11,283 nt of DNA from Anaerolineae bacterium. GTDB taxonomy: Bacteria > Chloroflexota > Anaerolineae > JACIWR01. The translations under genes and the position numbers were made by a program. The notes below the pieces were generated by a model. The model was not told the DNA's origin. It saw only the letters and a program-made list of their open reading frames with translations, and did no database searches. Positions 5,741 through 11,283 of this stretch are shown piece by piece; the first letter of the stretch is position 1, and the number at the start of each line of letters is the position of its first letter. Location of the stretch: NCBI GenBank assembly GCA_021162125.1, contig JAGGZG010000195.1:1-11283 (forward strand), given 5' to 3'.

Positions 5741-6990
5741 TGGGATACACATTGGCGGAAAAGATCATCGCCCAACGGATAGGACGCGAGGTTGAGGCCG
5801 GGGAGTTCATCGTCGCTCCCGTAGACGTCCTCCTGGCCCACGAAGGGACGGGGCCACTGGCCGTGGAACAGTTTGAGGGACTGGGGAGGGAGAGACTGGC
5901 CGTCACCACTCTTTTCTTCTTCGATCATGCCGCTCCCTCGCCGCGAAGGGAACTCTCCAACGTGCAGAAGCGTTTGCGAACCTTCGCTGTGGAAAAGGGG
6001 GCCAATGTCTCTGAGGCCGGATCCGGGATTTGCCATCAGATCGTAACCGAGCAGTGGGCCAAACCCGGTCAGATCGTCATCGGGGCCGATTCCCACACCT
6101 GCACTGCTGGGGCTCTGGGCGCTTTCGCCACCGGGATGGGCTCCACCGATGTGGCGGCAGCAATGGCCCTGGGTAAGACGTGGCTGAGGATACCTCAGAC
6201 TCTCCGCATCGAGATAGGGGGGGAGCTCCCCCCTATGGTTGCGGCCAAGGATGTCATCCTCCATCTCATCGGGTTCCTGGGGGCCGATGGGGCGACCTAC
6301 AAAGCGCTGGAGTTCGGCGGGCCGGTGGTCGAAAACATGAGCGTCGAGGAGCGGATGACGCTCTGTAATATGGCCGTTGAGGCCGGGGCCAAAGAGGGAC
6401 TGTGTGCTGCCGACGAGGTCACCCACAGATTTCTGGAGGATCAGGGGAGGGAGGAAGATTATGTGCCTCTATCGCCTGACCCGGACGCCGTTTATGAGCG
6501 TGTGATAGAACTTGATGCCAGTCAGCTCTCGCCTCAGGTGGCTACCCCTCATTTCGTGGATAACGCCCGGCCTATCGAGGAAGTTGAGGGGATGTCCATA
6601 GACCAGGTCTTCATCGGCACCTGTACCAATGGGCGGCTCTCCGATCTCAGGGTTGCAGCCGGGATTTTGAAGGGCCGTAAAGTCCATCCCCACCTGCGAC
6701 TCCTCGTGGGGCCAGCCTCGCGAAAAACATACCTCGCTGCTCTGAGGGAAGGCTTGATAGAGACCTTCGTCGAGGCCGGGGCCATCATCCTTCCTCCTGG
6801 CTGTGGGGCCTGTGTAGGGGTGCATCAGGGCGTTCTTGCGGATGGAGAACGCTGCCTTTCCACTCAGAACCGCAATTTCCAGGGACGGATGGGTAATCCT
6901 CGGGGAGAGATCTTGCTATCCTCTCCTGCCACTGCTGCTGCTACGGCGGTCAGGGGTCAGATCACAGATCCAAGAGAGTTTATAGGATGA
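5737..6990 (+). CDS. lysT: homoaconitase large subunit LysT
   Basis: A 417-residue large subunit of the LeuC/LysT (isopropylmalate isomerase/homoaconitase) family, of usual length for the bacterial/archaeal two-subunit type. With LysU it should interconvert homocitrate, homoaconitate and homoisocitrate using a [4Fe-4S] cluster. The cluster cysteines are visible: Cys296 in GTCTNGR, and Cys356 and Cys359 in PPGCGACVG. Other family motifs: FFDHAAPS (61-68), GSGICHQ (95-101), GADSHTCTAGALG (116-128), and the end STQNRNFQGRMG. The start overlaps the previous stop as ATGA, with a second ATG at 5740 and GGAG at 5729-5732. The family includes LeuC, so the homoaconitase call rests on context. Its own stop overlaps the lysU start. 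Confidence 0.92.
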   Translation: MMGYTLAEKIIAQRIGREVEAGEFIVAPVDVLLAHEGTGPLAVEQFEGLGRERLAVTTLFFFDHAAPSPRRELSNVQKRLRTFAVEKGANVSEAGSGICHQIVTEQWAKPGQIVIGADSHTCTAGALGAFATGMGSTDVAAAMALGKTWLRIPQTLRIEIGGELPPMVAAKDVILHLIGFLGADGATYKALEFGGPVVENMSVEERMTLCNMAVEAGAKEGLCAADEVTHRFLEDQGREEDYVPLSPDPDAVYERVIELDASQLSPQVATPHFVDNARPIEEVEGMSIDQVFIGTCTNGRLSDLRVAAGILKGRKVHPHLRLLVGPASRKTYLAALREGLIETFVEAGAIILPPGCGACVGVHQGVLADGERCLSTQNRNFQGRMGNPRGEILLSSPATAAATAVRGQITDPREFIG

Positions 6991-7526
6991 GAGGAGTTGA
7001 TGAGTTGATGATGGAGAGTGTGCTTCACGGCAAAGTTTGGCGTTTTGGAGATGGGATAAGTACCGATCATATTACCCCTGGTCGTTACTATCACCTGCGG
7101 GGCGATCTCAAAGCTCTGGCCGAGCATGCTTTGGAAGATGCTGACTCCGATTTCGCCCAGAAAGCCCAGCCGGGAGACATCGTGGTGGCGGGGAAAAACT
7201 TTGGGCAAGGGTCGTCGCGGGAACATGCCCCCCTGGTTCTGAAGGAAAGGGGCATCCGGGTGGTGTTGGCCCAGTCGTTTGCCCGCATCTTCTTTCGCAA
7301 CGCTGTGAACGTGGGCCTTGTGCCCATTATCTGCGATACAGGGGGTTTTGAAACTGGGGACGAAATCGAGGTGGATTTAGAGAGGGGAAGGGTCAGAAAT
7401 CTCACCGGGGGGTTCGAGCGATTCTTCACCCCTCTGCCCCCCATTATGCAGGCCATCCTGGCCGATGGAGGGCTTGTCCCCCATATCCTCAAGCGCGGAG
7501 GCTTCCAATGGGACAGCACACCGTAG
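6987..7526 (+). CDS. lysU: homoaconitase small subunit LysU
   Basis: The swivel-domain subunit that completes the LysT/LysU dehydratase. Visible motifs: GKVWRFGDGISTDHITPGRYY (15-35), GQGSSREHAPLVLK (73-86) and ARIFFRNAVNVGLVP (99-113), all typical of LeuD/LysU. The loop after PGR, YYHLRG (34-39), lies where homoaconitases and isopropylmalate isomerases differ and where specificity is set in the characterised archaeal enzymes; it matches neither reference loop exactly. The start at 6987 overlaps the lysT stop (ATGA). In-frame ATGs at 7008 and 7011, behind AGGAG 6992-6996, would give a more typical length (171-172 residues), so the start is uncertain. The gene overlaps the following dehydrogenase by 19 bases. 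Whether it acts on homocitrate only, or also in leucine synthesis, is unknown. Confidence 0.9.
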   Translation: MRGVDELMMESVLHGKVWRFGDGISTDHITPGRYYHLRGDLKALAEHALEDADSDFAQKAQPGDIVVAGKNFGQGSSREHAPLVLKERGIRVVLAQSFARIFFRNAVNVGLVPIICDTGGFETGDEIEVDLERGRVRNLTGGFERFFTPLPPIMQAILADGGLVPHILKRGGFQWDSTP

Positions 7527-8515
7527 TTCTCCTGCCCGGCGATGGCATCGGACCGGAGGTGGTGGAAGCGGCGCGAAGGGTCATCGCAGCCACGGGGGTG
7601 GAGATTCAGTGGCGGACGTTCGAAGCGGGGGCGAAGGCACTGGAGATGTACGGCTCACCCCTCCCAGAGGCGATCCTGGAGGGGATTCGTGGCAGCGGTG
7701 TGGCTCTGAAGGGGCCTGTCACCACCCCTATCGGCTCAGGTTTCTCCAGCATTACGGTGGCCTTGCGCAGGAAACTGGGGCTTTATGCCAACTTACGTCC
7801 GATCAAGAATATCCCCGGCGTATCCAGTCGCTACCAGGACGTGGACCTTGTCGTCGTAAGGGAGAATACCGAGGGCCTCTATAGCGGCATTGAACGGCAA
7901 GTGGATGGTGATACTGTGGAGGCGATCAAGCGTGTGACCCGCCAGGCGAGTCTGCGCATCGCCCGCTTTGCTTTCGACTATGCCCGCAGTTATTCACGCA
8001 AGGTGGTCACTGCCGTCCACAAGGCCAATATTATCAAGCTTTCCGATGGGTTATTCCTGGAATGCGCCAGGAAGGTCGCGGCGGATTATCCAGAGATCGA
8101 GTACCGCGAACGTATCGTGGATGCTCTGTGTATGGACCTGGTCCTCGACCCCCACCGGCACGACGTTCTGCTGTGCCCCAATCTTTACGGCGACATTGTC
8201 TCCGATTTGGCAGCCGGGCTGGTTGGGGGCCTGGGGGTCGTGCCGGCGGCAAACATCGGCGATGGGATAGCTGTCTTCGAGGCCGTTCATGGTTCCGCTC
8301 CCGACATCGCTGGACAGGATATCGCCAATCCAACGGCTCTGATCCTTGCTGGGGCGATGATGCTCTCTTACCTGGGGGAGGAGGAAGCGGCCCAAAGGGT
8401 TGAGAAGGGGATACGGGAAGTCTACTCCCGTGGCCAGTATCTCACCCCAGACGTGGGTGGAACGGCGAGCACGTGGGAGATGGTAGATGCAGTGCTCTCC
8501 CACGTTTGCTCTTGA
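7508..8515 (+). CDS. NAD-type homoisocitrate/isocitrate dehydrogenase family protein
   Basis: A 335-residue beta-decarboxylating dehydrogenase of the IPMDH/ICDH/HICDH family. By context it oxidises and decarboxylates homoisocitrate to 2-oxoadipate. Visible: LPGDGIGPEV (9-18), substrate loop SSITVALRRKLGLYANLRP (80-98), RENTEGLYSG with Tyr125, VHKANI with Lys172, metal aspartates at 205, 229 and 233 (LYGDIVSD), and HGSAPDIAGQDIANP (261-275). Asp266-Ile267 there is the signature of NAD rather than NADP use. The substrate loop resembles NAD-isocitrate dehydrogenases; at the place where Thermus homoisocitrate dehydrogenase has a specificity arginine, this protein appears to have Val84. It could therefore act on homoisocitrate, isocitrate, 3-isopropylmalate or several of these. 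ATG 7508 has GGAGG (7497-7501) six bases upstream and lies inside the end of lysU. Confidence 0.88.
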   Translation: MGQHTVVLLPGDGIGPEVVEAARRVIAATGVEIQWRTFEAGAKALEMYGSPLPEAILEGIRGSGVALKGPVTTPIGSGFSSITVALRRKLGLYANLRPIKNIPGVSSRYQDVDLVVVRENTEGLYSGIERQVDGDTVEAIKRVTRQASLRIARFAFDYARSYSRKVVTAVHKANIIKLSDGLFLECARKVAADYPEIEYRERIVDALCMDLVLDPHRHDVLLCPNLYGDIVSDLAAGLVGGLGVVPAANIGDGIAVFEAVHGSAPDIAGQDIANPTALILAGAMMLSYLGEEEAAQRVEKGIREVYSRGQYLTPDVGGTASTWEMVDAVLSHVCS

Positions 8516-8543
8516 GCTTGAGCAGAAAATGTAGAGGGGGAGA

Positions 8544-9710
8544 ATGATCACTGCGGACGAACTCATCGCTCTGGAAGATCAACACGACAGCGGCCTTTAT
8601 ACCAAACAACCCCTGATTCTGGTACGAGGGGAGGGGGCACGCCTGTGGGATGCCGACGGCCGGGAATACATTGACTGCGTTGGCGGCCACGGCGTGGCCA
8701 ACGTGGGCCACGCTAATCCCGCTGTGATCCGGGCTGTGACTGAACAGGTGCGGCGGCTGGTCATCTGCCCCAGCGGCTTCTACAACGACCAGCGCGCTCA
8801 ACTGTTGGCCGAGCTGACCCGCATCGCCCCGCCGGGACTGGAGCGGGCCTTCCTGTGCAATTCGGGGGCCGAGGCGGTGGAGGCCGCTCTCAAGTTCGCC
8901 CGCCTGAGCACCGGCCGGACGAAAGTGGTGGCCGCGATGCGCGGTTTCCACGGGCGGACTTTCGGTGCGCTTTCGGCCACCTGGCGCAAGCAGTACCGCC
9001 AACCCTTCGAGCCCCTGGTGCCCGGCTTCCACTTCGTGCCCTACAACCGGCTGGAACGTATGCGGCAGGCGTTGGACGAGGAGACGGCGGCGGTCATCCT
9101 GGAGGTGGTGCAGGGCGAGGGCGGGGTCATCCCCGGCGACGGCGAGTACCTGCGCGGCGTGCAGGCCCTGTGCCGGGAGCGGGGGGTGTTATTCATCGTG
9201 GACGAGGTGCAGACCGGCTTTGGGCGCACGGGGCGGATGTTCGCCAGCCAGCACCACGACCTGCGGCCCGACCTGATGTGTGTGGCCAAGAGCATCGCTG
9301 GCGGGCTGCCGATGGGAGCGGTGCTCATCGGCTCGCGAGTGGGAGAGCTGCCCAAAAAGGTCCACGGCTCCACCTTTGGCGGCAATCCCCTGGCCTGCGC
9401 GGCGGCTCTGGCGACCATCGCCTACATCGAAGCTGAGGGGCTCCCCCAACGGGCGGCCGAGCTGGGTGAGAGGCTCATATCCGGCCTGCAGGCCATCCCC
9501 TCGCCCCTGGTGCGGGATGTGCGCGGGCTGGGGCTGATGGTCGGGATGGAACTGAAGGGCAAGGTTGCGCCCTACCTGGCTGCCCTGGCCGAGCGTGGGG
9601 TGCTGGCTCTCTCCGCCGGAGCTACGGTGATGCGCTTCCTGCCGCCGCTGGTGATCAGCGCTGAGGACGTGGACACGGTGGTGGAGCAGGTGGCGGCAGT
9701 GTTGAGCTGA
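8544..9710 (+). CDS. lysJ: LysJ, LysW-aminoadipate semialdehyde aminotransferase
   Basis: A 388-residue class III PLP aminotransferase of the ArgD/LysJ group. It transfers an amino group, usually from glutamate, to the LysW-bound semialdehyde made by LysY, giving LysW-lysine (or LysW-ornithine). Features: NSGAEAVEAALKFAR (106-120) for phosphate binding, GFHGRT (134-139), EVVQGEGG (187-194), VDEVQTGFGRTG (219-230) with Asp220 facing the pyridine nitrogen, the PLP lysine Lys249 in VAKSIAGGLPMGA, and GSTFGGNPLAC (275-285). ATG 8544 follows a purine-rich GAGGGGG (8534-8540), only 28 bases after the preceding stop. It is far richer in G+C than the genes before and after it. Plain ArgD is the alternative, but the cluster makes LysJ, possibly serving both pathways, the better call. 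Confidence 0.92.
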   Translation: MITADELIALEDQHDSGLYTKQPLILVRGEGARLWDADGREYIDCVGGHGVANVGHANPAVIRAVTEQVRRLVICPSGFYNDQRAQLLAELTRIAPPGLERAFLCNSGAEAVEAALKFARLSTGRTKVVAAMRGFHGRTFGALSATWRKQYRQPFEPLVPGFHFVPYNRLERMRQALDEETAAVILEVVQGEGGVIPGDGEYLRGVQALCRERGVLFIVDEVQTGFGRTGRMFASQHHDLRPDLMCVAKSIAGGLPMGAVLIGSRVGELPKKVHGSTFGGNPLACAAALATIAYIEAEGLPQRAAELGERLISGLQAIPSPLVRDVRGLGLMVGMELKGKVAPYLAALAERGVLALSAGATVMRFLPPLVISAEDVDTVVEQVAAVLS

Positions 9711-9760
9711 TCCTCATGGGAGCAGAGAGCTAGAAGGCTTCAGAATTCTGGAGATGAGTG

Positions 9761-10381
9761 ATGAGTTGGCTGGCTTTTCTCATGGAAGCGTCGTTGATAT
9801 CCCTGTCGGGAGTGATGGCTCCCGGACCCCTGACCACCGTAACCGTGGGTAAGGGGAGCGAGTCCCCCCATGTCGGCGGATTGGTCGCCATCGGCCATGG
9901 TATCGTTGAGTTTCCCCTGATGATCTTTATCTTCTACGGACTCGGTGGTTTTCTGACTCGGGTCTACGTGAGAGCCGCCATCGCCCTTGTAGGCGGCCTG
10001 TTCCTGTTGCTGATGGGCCTCGATATGTTCCGCAGCATTAAACGGTCAGCCGCAGACTCAACGGCCGATGATCGCTCGCCTGTCTTGGCAGGGGTGCTAC
10101 TGTCGGCGGGAAATCCCTATTTTCTTGTGTGGTGGGCCACGGTGGGCGCCACTCTTATCTCCCGCTCGATGACATTCGGTTGGCCGGGCTTTGCCTCCCT
10201 GGCAGTAGTGCACTGGCTGTGCGATCTGGGGTGGCTGTACTTTCTCTCGGTCGTATCCTTCAGAGGCGGGCAGTTCTTTGGGCGGAGATTTCAGCGGGTA
10301 CTTTTTGCCCTCTGTGGAGGATTTCTTCTGTTCTTCGGCGGTAAGTTCATCGCTGATGCAGTGAGTACATTGTTCATGTAG
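9761..10381 (+). CDS. LysE/RhtB-family amino-acid exporter
   Basis: A 206-residue hydrophobic protein with about six membrane segments (near 5-27, 40-62, 70-92, 108-132, 145-167 and 178-200), typical of the LysE/RhtB translocators. Family marks are APGP (20-23) in the first segment, GHGIVE (45-50) and AGNPYFLVWW (116-125) in the fourth. A charged cytoplasmic loop (about 92-107) separates segments three and four, as usual. Its position between lysJ and lysK suggests export of lysine or a related basic amino acid, perhaps as an overflow valve; this is inferred from context, not from substrate residues. ATG 9761 lies seven bases after GGAG (9750-9753); GTG 9758 is an alternative. It has clearly lower G+C than lysJ and lysK on either side, a sign of separate origin. 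Confidence 0.88.
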   Translation: MSWLAFLMEASLISLSGVMAPGPLTTVTVGKGSESPHVGGLVAIGHGIVEFPLMIFIFYGLGGFLTRVYVRAAIALVGGLFLLLMGLDMFRSIKRSAADSTADDRSPVLAGVLLSAGNPYFLVWWATVGATLISRSMTFGWPGFASLAVVHWLCDLGWLYFLSVVSFRGGQFFGRRFQRVLFALCGGFLLFFGGKFIADAVSTLFM

Positions 10382-10434
10382 GGCGGAGCGCCAACGAGGG
10401 TGCTGAGTGAACATTTCGGGAGGGAAACAGAAGA

Positions 10435-11283
10435 ATGGACGAAATCGCTTTTCTGGAAGAATTGGTGTCTATCCCCAGTCCATCTGGCGAGGAGGATGCC
10501 GTGGCCGAGTATCTGCTCAGGCAGATGGCGGCCCTGGGCTTCCGCGTGCGGCGCGACGAGGTGGGCAACGTCATCGGTGCGTTGGGGGACCCAGATGCCG
10601 GGCGAGTGGTTGTCCTGCTGGGACACATAGACACCGTACCCGGCCTCGTCCCCGTGCGCCGAGAGGGGAATCGGCTGTACGGTCGGGGTGCAGTGGACGC
10701 CAAAGGGCCGTTCGCGTCCTTCGTGCTGGCGGCGGCGCGGGTGGCCCCCCGGTTGCACGGCGTCCGGCTGGTGGTGGTTGGGGCGGTGGAGGAGGAGGCT
10801 CACTCGCGGGGAGCACATCACCTGGCGCGCGCGATGCCGCCGCCGAGCTACGCCATTATCGGCGAGCCCAGCGGCTGGCAGGGGATCACCCTCGGTTACA
10901 AGGGCACATTGCGCGTAGAGTACCGCCTGGTGCAGCCGGCGAGGCACAGCGCCGGCGGGCAACCTGCTCCGGCCGAGGCAGCGGTGGCTTTCTGGAACCG
11001 GCTGACGGCCTACGCTGCGGCGCTTAATCAGGGACGGTTGGGACGCTTCGATACCCTGGACCCGGCCCTGCGGGTTATCCGCACTTTCGGCGACGGGCTG
11101 GAAGAGGGAGTGGAGATGAGCATTGGGCTGCGGCTGCCACCGGAGATTGACGTATCGGCTTTGCAACGGCAGATGCGGGTCTGGTGCAATGGGTGTCACG
11201 GGGGCAATGGGAGCAATGGAGGCAACGGGGGCAATGGAAGCAACGGGGGCAATGGAAGCAACGGAAGCAATGGGGGCAATGGG
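10435..11283 (+). CDS. lysK: LysK, LysW-lysine/ornithine hydrolase, 5' part
   Basis: The first 283 codons of an M20-family metallopeptidase; the gene continues past the window. LysK cleaves the LysW carrier off the finished amino acid, releasing lysine (and ornithine). The frame is open from ATG 10435, behind GGGAGGG (10418-10424). Metal and catalytic residues are visible: GHIDTVPG with His64 and Asp66, GRGAVDAKGPF with bridging Asp88, GAVEEEAHSRGAHHL with Glu119-Glu120, and IIGEPSGWQGITLGYKG with Glu144. HSAGG (171-175) starts the part of the lid domain that completes the site in dimers. After residue 250 the sequence turns into a (Gly/Ser)-Asn-Gly tripeptide repeat up to the window edge, which is not usual for the family. 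Whether the enzyme resumes after the repeat cannot be seen here. Confidence 0.92.
   Translation, partial: MDEIAFLEELVSIPSPSGEEDAVAEYLLRQMAALGFRVRRDEVGNVIGALGDPDAGRVVVLLGHIDTVPGLVPVRREGNRLYGRGAVDAKGPFASFVLAAARVAPRLHGVRLVVVGAVEEEAHSRGAHHLARAMPPPSYAIIGEPSGWQGITLGYKGTLRVEYRLVQPARHSAGGQPAPAEAAVAFWNRLTAYAAALNQGRLGRFDTLDPALRVIRTFGDGLEEGVEMSIGLRLPPEIDVSALQRQMRVWCNGCHGGNGSNGGNGGNGSNGGNGSNGSNGGNG
11185..11283 (+). repeat. 9-bp tandem repeat inside lysK encoding (G/S)NG
   Basis: Eleven consecutive 9-bp units run in frame to the last base of the window, consensus RGCAAYGGR. They encode Cys-Asn-Gly, Cys-His-Gly, then nine units of (Gly or Ser)-Asn-Gly. The first two units are degenerate (TGCAATGGG, TGTCACGGG); the remaining nine differ only at the first base (G or A), the T/C of the Asn codon and the last base. 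Since the unit is a multiple of three, changes in copy number keep the lysK frame. The array begins at residue 251, near the end of the M20 lid domain, and its 3' end is not in view. Confidence 0.9.

Noticed and set aside
4607..5752. Antisense open frame opposite the second homocitrate synthase
   Set aside because: Shadow frame; all conserved motifs are on the plus strand.
9741..9750. Perfect 10-bp palindrome CAGAATTCTG before the exporter gene, possible operator
   Set aside because: Single short palindrome with no second copy and immediately before the ribosome site; likely chance.
10382..10434. Small GGCG/CGCC hairpin in the exporter-lysK gap
   Set aside because: A four-base-pair stem without a T tract is not meaningful on its own.

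Overview
This window is one long plus-strand gene cluster for lysine biosynthesis through alpha-aminoadipate (AAA), the route in which intermediates ride on the small carrier protein LysW. Strong Shine-Dalgarno sequences, a GTG start, tight bacterial operon spacing and a fairly high G+C content point to a bacterium. The AAA/LysW route is known from Thermus/Deinococcus, some Chloroflexota and related lineages, and archaea. Protein motifs are close to Thermus-type LysX, LysY and LysZ. My best guess is a (possibly thermophilic) Chloroflexota-like bacterium, but the taxon is an inference. No gene on the minus strand, no RNA gene and no mobile element is convincingly supported.

Layout. 1-1070: two tandem lysX-type ATP-grasp ligases, the first cut by the window edge. 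1071-1207: a 137-nt structured leader with three hairpins, the last terminator-like. 1208-2245: lysY. 2246-2442: a spacer packed with G-tract/C-tract hairpins. 2443-3264: lysZ. 3265-3382: spacer. 3383-8515: five tightly coupled genes that make AAA precursors: two adjacent homocitrate-synthase-family genes, lysT, lysU, and an NAD-type beta-decarboxylating dehydrogenase. 8544-9710: lysJ. 9761-10381: a LysE-type exporter. 10435-window end: lysK, cut by the edge and carrying an in-frame 9-bp repeat array.

How the genes work together. The central block condenses 2-oxoglutarate with acetyl-CoA, isomerises homocitrate to homoisocitrate and oxidises it to 2-oxoadipate, which an aminotransferase turns into AAA. 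LysX attaches AAA (or glutamate) to LysW. LysZ phosphorylates it, LysY reduces it, LysJ transaminates it and LysK releases lysine (or ornithine). The LysE-family protein may export excess product. lysW itself is not in the window and probably lies upstream.

Most unusual points: (i) the first homocitrate-synthase-like protein has lost the conserved lid histidines (HESGIH becomes YESEGR, GKHSG becomes GKYSG) while its immediate neighbour keeps them, suggesting a specialised or heteromeric enzyme; (ii) two tandem lysX copies; (iii) a (Gly/Ser)-Asn-Gly repeat tract inside lysK; (iv) a G+C split between the LysW-bound steps (high) and the AAA-forming and export genes (lower); (v) structured non-coding spacers before lysY and lysZ.
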